NCBI GenBank assembly: GCA_015680685.1
Contig: MNCI01022534.1
Coordinates: 4,703-68,702, forward strand
Source of the DNA: Gnetum montanum
Taxonomy: Eukaryota; Streptophyta; Gnetopsida; Gnetales; Gnetaceae
DNA length: 64,000 nt
Reading direction: 5' to 3'
The notes under the pieces were generated by a model. That model was given only the letters and a program-made list of their open reading frames with translations, ran no database searches and was not told the origin of the DNA. Shown here in pieces: positions 23,641 to 35,312 of the stretch (positions are counted from its first letter, which is position 1; every line of letters starts with the position of its first letter). Made by a program: the position numbers and the translations under genes.

Positions 23641-25260
23641 GCTATAGCTTGACCTTTCGTTGAGGATTGAGAGACATAATGAAGGTCAAACTTTGCAAGT
23701 ATGCCTTTCCATCAAGCTATATGGCTACTTTCGTAGATGTTGGTTGTTATGGTTCTAAGTATGTTGCCCTTGCAAATGATGTTGACTTGGCTTTTGAAGA
23801 GGTAGTATCTCCACTACTTCAAGGAGAATACTAGCACTAGATGATACTTCTCCACTTGTGTATTGGGTCTCGTGGGCAACTAGTGCATGGCTAAGGTAGT
23901 ATACTAGCATATCTACTCCATAATCATGTTTTTGATAGAGTAGAGAAGAAATGGACATGTTAGAGATGGAAAGGTTGATGAAAAATGGTTTACCATATTG
24001 TGGAGGATAGAATATTGGTAGTTGTGCCAAGTCTCACTTAAGATCTTCAAAGGCCTCTTGGCATTAAGTCGTCCACTCATAGTGAACTCCTTTCTTAAGT
24101 AAGTGTTGCATGAACTATAAATTATCTGTAAGCGTAGAAATAAATTTACAAAGAAATTGTAATCTACCTTGTAATCCCTAAAGCTCCTTACAGTTGGTAG
24201 GCTCTGCTAATTTGGATATGGCCTTAACCTTATTAGGATTGACATGAATCTTTGCTTCAAATACTACAAAGCCAATCATCTTACTAGTCCTAACACTGAA
24301 GACATACTTCTTAGGATTAAGCTTAAGCTCATATCTGAGGCATTGTTTAAGCACAAGTTCTAGGTCATTAGCATAATCATTGGCCACTTTGGACTTAATA
24401 ACTATGTCATCTGTGTAATCATTAAGCAAACCTAGCATGTAATCATTAAAGCTATTGGTCATGGCTCATTGATAGGTCACTCTAGCATTCTTAAGGCCAA
24501 ATGGCATCATAGTATAGCAAAAGGTCCCTCATTGGTTCGTAAAGGTCATGCTAATTTGGTGCTTTGGGTTGATCCTAATTTGCTTATATCCCAAGAATCC
24601 ATCCATAAAGGACAATAAGGTATGCCCAACCATAGTATTGATAATTTGATTAATACTAGGAAAAGAAAAGTCATCTTTGATAGTCACTTTATTTAGATCT
24701 TAAAAATCAATGCAAATACAAATACTCCCATTTTTCTTAGGGACTAACACTATGTTGGATAACAATTCTGTTTAATTGATACCCCTAATAAAACTAGCTT
24801 GGTTGAGCTTTAAGATCTCATCACAAACTACCAAGGCCATATTAGGTCTAATTTTCTGCACTTTTTGCTTAACTTATCTGATGCTAGGATCTAGTATGAT
24901 GTTGTGTTGGACTAAATGTAGGTCTAGGCCTTGCATATCTTCATATAACTAGGAAAAGGTCTTAATGTTATTTTGTAGTACCTTGGTGATGTCTTAGGCA
25001 TATTGAGGTTCTAGTGAGGAACTTAGTTTTAGGGTTTTCTCCTCATCACTCTACATTGTGATAGGAACCTCATCTAGAGAGTCTTTGGTTATGTCACCTA
25101 CTTCTAAGTCAATGGTTCTAACTAGGTTTTTAGGCCATTTTAAAGGTTTCTCTATTAAGGCTATGTGGTCTACTAAACTCTTAGGCTTAAGATTTAGACA
25201 ATCAAGGTCAATACACTGTTCAACATCATCATGAGGTCCATGTAGATACAAAGGTAAATT
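23641..25260 (-). pseudogene. pol relic: pre-RT block, reverse transcriptase and first RNase H
   Basis: Minus strand. From high to low coordinates: the pre-RT block (25,051-25,251, 'HGPHDDVEQCIDLDCLNL', which matches the start of pol at 54,006); RT fingers and palm with stops (24.5-24.95 kb); the RT thumb with catalytic 'DYTDDIVIKS' (24,178-24,462); and the RT-linked RNase H (23,755-24,030, 'GKPFFINLSISNMSISSLLY'). This is the polymerase of the old family. It is interrupted repeatedly and cannot give a full protein. Confidence 0.85.
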
Positions 25261-25979
25261 GATTCGCTCCTAGGTAATGATGATTTGATCCTACATATTA
25301 ACCAAAGCATATTAAGTGGCACATAGGTAAAAGTAAATAAATAATGCTAAAATTCCATAAAATTATGAAAATACATGCAAATCTAATGTAAATAAGGTTA
25401 TTCAAGGTCATCAATGAGATAGGGATGATTTGATAAAGTACAATAGAGATAAAAAATGGTTAAATAAAGGTCAAGAAAGGGGAAATATAACAAATAAGGC
25501 TACAAATGTTCAAAAATGACCATAATTTTGCAATTTTTAGGCCTCAATTGGTCATGATGCCAATTTAGAGTCTTAGTAGACTATGATGCCAGTTTAAGGC
25601 CTTAGTGGGCCATGGTCACATGGTGTCAAAAAATGGTAAGGGAAGGTCAAACCTCACTATTTGATATGATTTAAAATCCAAACATAAGCAAATAAGGCTA
25701 TGATAAAGCAAATAAAGAGCATATAAGGCTATATAAAGGTCATAAAAGGTCAACAAGGTTAACGATGCAACACAAGTCCAAAAATAAGCCAAAATACTAT
25801 GTAATAATTAAAAAATCAAGAAAAACAAGCTATACATGGTAACATCTAGCTAATATAGGTTTAAAAATGATTAGGTTTTGCTAGTTTTATGCCTTAGTAG
25901 GCCATTTTTTGAGGCTAAAAAGCTATTAAGTGAGTTCGATCATTAGTCAAGGCTTTTTTTAGGCTATTTGGGCCTACAA
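25261..25979. repeat. Pol-proximal spacer with hairpin boxes (copy C)
   Basis: Three boxes at 25,530-25,625, including AGTC-TTAGTA-GACT (25,569-25,582) and GGCC-TTAGTG-GGCC (25,598-25,611), both with four perfect pairs. Another decayed box is near 25,875-25,910. Otherwise AT-rich and colinear with 8.22-8.86 kb. No gene seen. Confidence 0.75.
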
Positions 25980-28900
25980 ATCATGAGTTTTGAGGCTTCC
26001 ACAATGATCTTAGCATGGAAATAGGGACCCTTAGTTTGGAAACCAAGAAAAATAGGCTTTGGAATGCTCAAAGGTCCAAAATTGAGGTTAAGGGATCTTG
26101 CCAAGGCAATGAAGGGTTAGATCCATCAAAATTAAGTACTCTGGAGGTTTGTAAAAGCCAAAAAGTAGGTTCTAGAGCATCCCCCCCCCCCCCCCCCCTA
26201 TTCCAAGGTGGAAAAATGTGGTAAACCAAAACTTTTGCCAAAATAGAATCAAACAAGGTCAAATAGGTAGTCAGAATTTAGCTTCATTTTGTGGTAGTTT
26301 GAGGTGGTTTTGGGTGTTAAAACATGTTGAAAATGCTTCCTCCTTTTTACCATGCTAGGAATAGTATCCTTAGTGTGGAAAGATGGGGGAATAGTTGTTT
26401 TGTGAATTCAAGATGGTTTGGGAGCACATTGAGCAAGGTCCTAGGCCCTTAGGGCTATAGATCATGATTCTGCAAGTTTCTAGCTAATTTTGAGCATATC
26501 TGAAGGCTATTTAAGGGAATTCAAGGTCTTTCCCCCATTTCAAAAATGGGTAAGTTACTCTAGCATGTAAGATTATGGGGAATGAGTTTGGGAGATGAAA
26601 AAGAGATCAAATGAAAAAAACCTCATGGCTATGATGTCCTAGGATTTTCTAACAAAGATCTTTGGCTTCTAGGAGTGTCATCTTGTCATTAGAAGTGAAA
26701 AAGCTTCTTTTTCCCATTGTTTCCATGCTTCCAACATGGAAGGGATCTCCTCTAGCATGGATGAAGTAAGAATCCTAGATCTAGGCCAATTTTAGTCATA
26801 ATCAATTGTGCATGTTAACTTCCAGAATTACTAGGGCCAAAGGCTATGTATCCATGTTAAAACTTGGTAATTTTGAGTACTCCCAAGGGGTTTATGAGCT
26901 TCCCCTCTTTCTCCATGCTAGGGCTAGGGGGCTTAGCATGGAAGACTATGGAGAACCACTTTTTGGCCATATGTGGCTAGTTTTTTGATGTTTTAAGGCC
27001 CCAATGATTACTAATAGAGTTCTAGAGTTAATGTAAGATCATTTCATGTCATTTTGATATGTTTAGGTGTTCCAGATGAGTCTCTGTCTAATTTTTCATG
27101 CTACCTAGAACGAAGGAAAGGATCCCCAATGTGGAAGAGTCATAATCTTAGATTTGGCCTAGTTTTGACATTAATTGATTATGCATGTATTCTTCAAGGA
27201 TTTTTTGGGTTGAGGACTAGGGTCTGAGCTCAAGTTTGACTAGTTTGGAGGTTTCCTAGATGCTTTTTAATCTTCCCCCTCTTTTTCCACACCAAGGATA
27301 GTATGCCTAGCATGGAAGACTAGGGGAAATAACTTTTTAATTATTTTCATCATTTTTAGTCATGCATGTAGGTCTCCAAGGTTGTTAATATCGATTACTA
27401 ATGCCTAGTGTTAAAATTTGGTTGTTTCGAAGGTTGTTGAGTGATTTTTCTTATTCTCCCCTTTTTTCACACAAGGGCTTCCATGCTTAGCATGGAATAT
27501 TAGGGGAAAATGCTTTTTGACTATTCGTGATCAATTTTGATAGGCCTGAGGATCTTAGGATGTGAAAATAAGATTCTAGTACACATAGAGGGCTTTCTGG
27601 TGTTTGTTCAAGATCTCTTGAGGCTATTTTCAAGTTCCTTTAAAGTTTTCCCTTTTTCTTCCACATTGGGTAGGATGGAAGAAGTGATTCCCAACATGAA
27701 GGAACTATGAAACCTTACATTTGCTATTTTTCATTATTTCAAGCTATGCATGTGGGCTTCTAAGGTACTTAGTGTTGATTGCTAACATCCAATGTCAAAA
27801 TTGGTCATTTCAAGGGTTATTACGAAATTTTGGATTTTTTCCACTTTTTCCATGGTGGGGCTTCCATGCTTAGCATGGAAGATTTGGGGGAAAGATTTTT
27901 TGGCTATTTTTGATCAATTTTGGCTATGCATGAGTGTCTACATGATTGCTAGCATTAGCTATCAATGTCTAAGGTTAAAATCCTATCATTTTGAACTGTG
28001 AGAGGGTTTTCAGGCTTACTCCCTTCCATCCACACTAAGTGTGGGAGGTTCAGTATGAATATGATCCCCCTCAACATGGAGAACCCCAAGAAACCACGTT
28101 TGAATTGTTTTAGATGACTTACAGAAGTCTAATGGCTTTTAGAAGAATTGGGTTACTTCTAGAAGTCAAATTGCATGAAAACTTCATTAGTTTTGGCATC
28201 TCCCTTTCTATCCATGCTATGAATAGAATTCCTAGCATCGAATAACATTAGGAGATTGATGTTTATTGATTTTTGAAATTCTATTGGCATTTGGAAAGGC
28301 TGTGAAGGTTCTAGTATTAGGAACAAGGCATTTTGAGGTTGTTTCTTATTTTTGGATCCCCTACTAATGTTTCTAGCTCCATCCCCCTATGTTCACATGT
28401 TGGGAAACATAGAAGGGATCTCCCTCAATGTGTAAGAACTAAGAAAGTTATATATAGGCCAGTTCGATAGGCAATCAACCATGCATGTCAGTCTAAATGG
28501 TTTTTGGTGTCGATGACCAATACTAGGTACAATGATCTAGTAGTTTGGAGATTTCTAGATGTCTTATGTAGTCTCTCCATTTTCTTCCACATTGGACATT
28601 TTGGCACCAACATGGATGGGATGGGGATGATAGTTTTGGGCAATCTTGGACTACTTTTGAGGTCTTTGGAAGCTCTAGAGGGTTCTAGCAGGTCTAGGGG
28701 TCACTAGGATTTGAGAAATGGTTACTAGGCAATTAATTTAGGTCAATCTTGGCTTCCCTCCATCCATCCACATTGGGAATAAGATGCTCTACATGGATGA
28801 AGCCTACCTTAGCATGGAAACACCAAATCACCTAGTTTCAACTAGTTTTGACTAGCTTTGGTGAGGTTTCGGGACTATTAAAGATGCTTGGAGGGGTAAT

Positions 28901-29210
28901 AGGTCATGCAGGGCCTACTTAAAGGTCAAACTTGGGCTAGATGGATATTGGGGGTAAGAATAGGTGTTACCCTTTCTTCTTTCACATTTGGTACTATTGC
29001 CCCTGCATGAAAATGCATGTTGTCTGGTTTTGTCCATATCTTATCCCTTCTGGGAGCTTAAGGTTGAAAAAGACAAGTCTTGATTACAAAAAATGGAAAA
29101 ATAATTATGTTTTAATGTTTTTACAAAGTGGGAGGCATGTATCCCTAGTAGGAATGGTATACCCAACATGGATGCATGAGATTTTAAGGCTTGGTTATGG
29201 TGTAGGTGCT
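25980..29210 (-). repeat. Degenerate ~185-bp tandem repeat inside the retroelement spacer (copy C)
   Basis: The signature 'TTTCCATGCTAGG ... AGCATGGAAGA' recurs near 25,990, 26,190, 26,350, 26,545, 26,720, 26,910, 27,090, 27,280, 27,465, 27,655, 27,845, 28,020, 28,205, 28,385, 28,575, 28,755, 28,965 and 29,140, about 18 units at 175-210 bp. Some units carry the perfect palindrome CTTCCATGCTTAGCATGGAAG split over 21 bases (27,478 and 27,865 areas). A poly-C tract interrupts one unit at 26,181-26,198. There is no coding sequence. Confidence 0.8.
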
Positions 29211-31225
29211 TAAGCGACTAAAGACCCAACTTTGATGTAATTTTTGACTAAGATGGAAGGTGTATGATGGGGTCCACAATCCAAAATATTTAAAATTTTA
29301 AAAGAAAAGTTATCTTCCACCAATATTAGCATTGAATAAAGTCCTCCCCCCCCCCCCCTCCTTTTGCACTTCAGTGCACTTGGAATTATGGTGCACTAAA
29401 CTAGCAATTGAGGTTTAGAGGTGGGAATTTAGGTTTAGATGTAGTTTAAGTTGTTAACTTTTGCAAGTTTCTAATTACAATTGTCATTCTTGAAAATTGC
29501 ACATTTCAAAGAGCATAAATCTTTAGTGTGGAAGCCTCTCACTCCCCTACAGATAGTGTTGAACCTCCATCTTCCTCAATTCTCATCCTTTCCAAGTGTT
29601 GAGAGCTTGCCATGGCACCCAAGTAGTGTGGAAGGAAGAGCTAAAATCCTAGGATTTAGAAGGTAGAAAAGCATGAAAGAGAGCTATTAGAGGTTTCTAG
29701 GCCTATCTACATCTAGACATCATTTTTTACCACTCTGAGGTAGGCATTTCTACCCATATTTGCTTTCATTTCTTAGCTATTTCCTATGGTTTTCTTGCAT
29801 TTTTCTTTCCAAATATGGAACCATTATTTCTCAAATCTACGCTGACAAATAGGGGTAAATGAAATTCTGAGGAAATTTCACCTCTTATTTTCGCTATTTC
29901 CACACAAATCCATGGTTGTTTCATTGCTTTTTCTCTAGTGGACTTAATTTTTAAAATTAAGCATGTTGTTTTTATGCTCTTTCCCAAAATTTGGGGGTAG
30001 GGCTATTTCTATCAGATCTAGGCTTAAGGGTTCATTAAAATGAAATTTTAACAAAATCCTACCCATTTACTTTGGTATGTTTTCTAATGGGTATCAATCA
30101 TTTTGGCTATTTTTACTATATTTTCATGACTTCATTAGGTCAAACTTTAGGAATTTTAGCCTTTTACATGAGAAAGTAAGCAACATTGTGTATTTCTTTC
30201 CAAATAAAATGGTTGCATATTTTTAAAATTTGATAATATCGGTTCATAGCCATTCATTTAAGATTTCAAATAGCTATTTTGTTATTCATTTTGGATTAAT
30301 AAAAGTGGAGTTATGTCTATTTTCCTAAGGTCATGCAATTAGGTTTTTAGGCCATTTTTAGATTTTCATGTACATTAATGAATTTTTTCTAAGAAAATAA
30401 AATAATTTTTGGCTAATTTTTGGCTATGGCTAAATAGGTATTGGCTTCATCTTTCCAACAGATATGGAATCACTTTGATTGGATCTAAAATGAATTTTTC
30501 ATGAATTTTGTTACCAAGTCCATGTTAAAAGTAGGTTTGTGCCATATTTAGATTTTTGTCTAAGTTGATGAATTTTTTCTACATAAATGGAAAGAGTTTT
30601 GAATTTTTTCTAAGTGTTCATGCATAAGGATTGATTTAAGCATTCAAACAGTGGTAGAATCACTCCATTTGAAGCTTAAACACATTTTTGGCAAATTTTT
30701 TACCAATGCTGGGCAAAAGAGGGTTAATGGTGACAACTATGATTTTCTCTAAATTAATCTATATTCCATGTAAAAATGGCTATGTATTTTTATTTGCAAA
30801 GGTTATGGATACAAAGCTTGTGATTTTAGGATTTTTTCCATGGTGGAATCACTAAAATCAGAGCTCGTATGAATTTTGGATAAATTTTTGGTTATGGTTA
30901 TGTAAATAAGGAAAAATTATAGTTGTAGCACATTACCCCTTTGGGGATGGAAGTGATTGATATGTGTAGCTTTTCTTGCCAATATGTAAAAATTATTCTT
31001 TAAATTTTTTTAAGAAAAGAAAATTCCTACTATTTTAAGAAGGCTTATGCCTATATGCTTGTTTAAATTTTAATACTTTTTTAAGTTTTAATGTTTTTTT
31101 CTAAATTTATGCATAGTTTCAATGCTTTTTCTTTCTAAGTTTATGTGTAGATTAGACTAAGGCTCAGTTTTGTCTATAAGGTTTTCACTATAATAATTTG
31201 GTTATGAAGTAAGAAGCTATAAAAG
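29211..31225. other. AT-rich spacer without recognisable genes
   Basis: Colinear with 11.1-13.2 kb. It holds a short poly-C tract near 29,347-29,360 and long T-rich stretches. Small frames are not kept between the two copies, so I call no gene. Confidence 0.6.
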
Positions 31226-31500
31226 ATGGTAATAATGCCTTTATGGAATTTCTTAAGCCAACTTAGATAAACACCTTAGAGCTTTTTACATAGGCTAATT
31301 TCACCTCTGACTAGATGTTTTTTCTAGATTTGCTAAGTAATCCAAATTGGTCATAACACAAGGTTGTAATAATGTTTTCTTGCAGAATTCCTTAACCTAA
31401 TTTAGATAAACACCTTAGAGCTTTTTATAAAGGCTAATTTCACCTCTAACTAGATGTTTCTTCTAAATTGGTAAGTAATCCTAATTTGTCATAATGCAAA
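31226..31500. repeat. 140-bp direct duplication in the spacer (copy C)
   Basis: Two units beginning 'GTAATAATG' at about 31,226 and 31,366, with the same internal blocks as at 13,211-13,490 ('GGCTAATTTCACCTCT', 'CTAGATGTTT'). They end just before the antisense exon at about 31,502. Confidence 0.7.
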
Positions 31501-31501
31501 A

Positions 31502-32530
31502 GTGCCTTCTATGGAGTGGGATCTGAGTAGAGACATGCAGATTGACTCCTTACATAATCTTCCCTCCAATGTATATGGTGTATCCTTGAAGTTGTATGAG
31601 ACTGCTACTAATCTAACAATGTCATGTATAAAAACTTCATGGAAGCTAGAGCAATCCAACGAATCCCTAACAGAGGAAGTTGTGGCCTCAAGGGAGAAGA
31701 CGCAATGCTAGGAGGAAGCCATTAGAGATCTCCAAGATCACAAAGCTTTTGTGGAAGCCCAAGTGACTAACTTGGGAGAGTTGTGGACTAGGGAGATCAT
31801 GTGGGCCCACCATTGACATGTCATTCAGGTCAAAATAGTGATCCTATAGAAGATGGCAGAGCAACATATGCAAATGGACCTCATCTCATAGAAGGTTGAG
31901 GACTAGGAAGATCACTATGCTTAGGTCCTAGAGTGGGATAAGAAACAAAAGGGCCACAAGTGACAGTACAAGGTGGATCATGGGGCTTACCTTAACTGGC
32001 TTAAGGAGGAGTCAACTGAATGATGCAAAAGAGAGCTGTTCTTCTAGGGGATCTAGGTCGAGAATGCTTATTAGCTTTTTGAAAGTACTTTCACAGTGGA
32101 AAAATCCCTTACTACTTAGATTACCACTAGTATAGGCAAGACCTCTTACGACTGTTATTACTTAGGAGCCACCTACTTGGATTGCTATAGATAGGACTAA
32201 CATTCTTTCTAGTAGTGATCTTGGGGATGTTGACTAGGTAAACATGACAAAGGACTAGATCCTTCATCATATAGAGGAAGTCCTTCCATATCTACCCCCA
32301 AAAGTAGTGAAGCTAGAATCTCCACAAGTTACATGTATTTTATGTTTTTTTTTAACTTAAGGTTTTGGCTATGGGTTACTAATTGGCTATATGTTGTTGC
32401 ATTTAAGGCCTCAAAAGATATTGATAGCCCTAGTGATGAGGGTGGGAATGATCCCACCACTTCCTCCTTTGGATGCCTTTTAGCAACCTTCATTAGCTTA
32501 GCTTTGTTGGCTATTTGTCTTCATTTTCAT
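31502..32530 (+). pseudogene. Relic of the antisense spliced gene, copy C
   Basis: The plus-strand stretch 31,502-31,711 starts 'MEWDLSRDMQIDSLHNLPSN' and aligns with the exon from 43,628 of the better-preserved copy ('RWDPTEPIDLDTVEPPSN'): shared Trp-Asp, Ile-Asp, Pro-Ser-Asn and Tyr-Glu. It continues as a charged, coiled-coil-like stretch with stops to 32,327. An intron of 80 bp (32,328-32,407, GT...AG) sits at the place of the 79-bp intron at 44,446-44,524. The last exon (32,408-32,490) is acidic and Ser/Thr-rich. It is antisense to the surrounding gag and pol, unidentified in function, and disabled here. Confidence 0.6.
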
Positions 32531-32799
32531 GTTGATGGCTATGATTAGCCAAGACTATGTTATAGATGATTATTATTCTTTGACATTTTTACCACACAAT
32601 GTGACCATGGATATGTATGTTATGAACACTTTAAATTTAAATTTTGGTTTTATTTTTGGCTATATGTGTCTATAGTTATATTAAATGTTGTAAACGTTGT
32701 GAATGTTGAAAATGGCTATGCTAACATTTTGGTTATAACATTAAATGATTAATTGATGTGATAATAGGCTAAAAAAAGAAGTATAATAATAAATAAGTT

Positions 32800-33000
32800 G
32801 TTTGGTAGTTTTAGTCCATGTGTGATTATGGCTACATTGCAGTTTATGACCATTGTAGGCCATGTTCCTAGTTTAAAGTCTTAGCAAATTGTGATGCTAA
32901 TTTAGAGTCTTAGTAGACTATGTTGTATGATGATCTTTACTAGTTTAAGGCCATGGTGGGCCATGATGCTAGTTTAAGGTCTTAGTGGACTAATGATGAA
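32800..33000. repeat. Array of hairpin boxes, spacer/protease boundary (copy C)
   Basis: Six boxes. AGTC-TTAGTA-GACT (32,906-32,919) and GGCC-ATGGTG-GGCC (32,949-32,962) each give four perfect pairs. GGTC-TTAGTG-GACT (32,978-32,991) gives four pairs with one wobble. Same position relative to the antisense gene and protease as 14,086-14,280. Confidence 0.8.
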
Positions 33001-33199
33001 AAATAAATATATATTTATAATGATTTTTAATGTTTATAATATGATTACAAATAAAGAAAGGCTGTAATAAATAACTAAAAATGAAAATGAACTTAGGCTA
33101 CATGCATAGGCTGCATGCATGAAAGAGTATAATAAATTGAAAAGAAAGGTTAGACTATACGGCTATTGGTATATCCAGTTATCAAGACATAGGATGGAG

Positions 33200-34030
33200 A
33201 AGGTTAAGGTGAACTTCACTTGCGTAGATTCTTCGTAATCTTTGTAAGATTAGGGAATGAGGAAGGCTTATTCTACACTAGCTTATATTTTCCATCCCCC
33301 CCACTTATGATGTTAAAAGGGAGTTCATCCCATAATGCATACCATTTCTTATCATTATCATTGTTAGGTATTTACTCTCTTTTGGGTTGTTTGATTTCAT
33401 GGTTGGGAGCTTCTTCTTAAAGCTCCACTTTAGACCCCTACTCTATGTTTATGTTGTTGATAGCCAGGGGAACCACGTTATCATCATGAATGATAATTTC
33501 ACTACCCTTGTATGGAAGGTGAATTTCTTGATGGATGAGTGAGGATGTGGCTTATAATTGAGTTAACCAAGGTCTTCCTAGGATAACGTTGAACCCTCAT
33601 GTTCCCACCACCATCAAGAAACTAGAGGTCATAGGGAATTTCTTCCTTGTCACAAAATCCAAGGAGATGAGCCCTTTGATAACAACCCTGGATACATTAA
33701 AGGAATTAAGAGATGTGGTGGTTATAGGTTGTATTTTCTCAATTAAGCCCAAGCATTGAACAATGGTACATGGGATGATGTTAGTTACAGCTCCATCATC
33801 AACATGCACTCAATGTACTTTAAATTACTATGTGTATGGTTATTTATAAAGGGTCTATAGTTACTTCATCATTTTGGGGATTAACCTTAATTTCTCTATT
33901 GTGAAATGTTAAGGGTGTTGACTTCTCCTCCCTTCATGAAGGAGGAATCATCACTATATGGATGAATTTCTCATTAGCAGGGATGTCATTACTAACACAG
34001 ATGGAAGTCAAAATTTTGACTAATGCCTCA
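33200..34030 (-). pseudogene. Retropepsin (protease) relic, copy C
   Basis: The minus-strand stretch 33,597-33,809 reads 'HVDDGAVTNIIPCTIVQCLG', the catalytic loop with Asp-Asp-Gly, then a flap-region 'VVIKGLISLDFV'. The characteristic Gly-Arg-Ser-Trp end seen at 36.24 kb is not intact here. The preceding 33.82-34.03 kb is the gag-protease linker. It is decayed and lies in one arm of a 1-kb inverted repeat with 35.32-36.34 kb. Confidence 0.8.
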
Positions 34031-35312
34031 CAATGTTAATTGGATATCATAATTAGGTCATACAAGCTTAAAGTTGTATTCTTCTACGTGAGGGATTGCT
34101 TGAATTATTTCATTGCACTAAGGAATTTTTCATCGTTGGCTATGGAATTGTCATCCCATTTGTGCTTTACTTCCTCCATGCATCCCAAGATGTGAACTTT
34201 GGCTTTAGGTTGTGGTTGTTGGGGCTTTTCCTTATTGTTCTAGTTTTGGACTTTGATATCCTTCTATAACTTGTTGGTTTTAGTGGGTTGGGTAGAGGAG
34301 GTCATTGGTATAGCCAAAATAAGTGTGGACTTTAACGTGTTCACTTCCTTTCAGGCCACCATTTTCTTGTTACCTTTGTTGTAAGGATTTTCCTTATGCT
34401 TCCTTCCTAGTTTGGTTGATGTTTTTTGGTTGTCAACCATTAGTTGTGAGGAAGAGGCAATAGCGTTGGCCATCATAAGAGATTTTTGTGTGGTTGTGTT
34501 AGGCTACTGTTGATTGTGTTGTGTTAGGCTAGGGTATCTTGATGACAAAATAATACCTTGGAGGCACTTGTGATGGTACTCTTATGAAAAAGAGGGATCT
34601 TGAGCTATGGGAAGCTAAAGAAGCCCTTTTTTCATAGAGGGGTACTTGAATCATGAATGGTTCTCTTGTGGATCTTCGATTATCATCAATGTTAAATGTT
34701 GAAATAACATAAGGACTATCATTAGCATTCAATGGGTCTTTGTAGACCTACATTGATTAGTTTTATGATCAAACTAGGTTAGCAGCATTTAATAATAGCT
34801 CCCCCTTATCTATCATCCTCTGCAGGTCATCCCTCAGTGTGAGGTAGAAGTTTGTGTCATGACTAGGCAGTTGGTGATAGTGGCAGAAGTAGTTTAACTT
34901 GAAGTACCTAGGTTTTAGGGGATCATACTTCATTTCTCAAGTGGGATCTTTGGCTATTTCACATAATTGCTCATGTTTCTTTCAAGTAGCTTTAGTCATT
35001 TATTTATGTTGCATCACCCACTTTTTAATAGTTGGTTTAGTAACTCGAATGGTTTCATAGGTAAGGTAGTGTATTTGAACCTATCCTTTCATTTGAAGTT
35101 AGGTTTGTTTGTTTTCGATGCGGCAACACTAGAGGTTGACTGTTAGTTATTATGGTCATTAGTGGAAACCTTGGATGGGTTGACCCCTGGCCCCTAGTTT
35201 GTGATCTTTGTTTCTTTAGTCATAGTTGCTATGGTTGTATTGTTTTGTTTGTTTTTCTCTTTGTCTCTTTGTGCATGTTGATTTTTATATGCTATGTAGG
35301 CCAGATTATGAC
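34031..35312 (-). pseudogene. gag C-terminal relic, copy C (truncated)
   Basis: Minus-strand Gag C-terminal half. 34,529-34,732 reads 'NANDSPYVISTFNIDDNRRS' and 'EPFMIQVPLYEKRASLA', matching the post-knuckle segment of the better-preserved gag (45.9-46.2 kb). The capsid core is absent: at about 35,312 the sequence breaks and continues in the opposite orientation. The plus-strand frame at 35,152-35,346 is a shadow. Confidence 0.75.
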
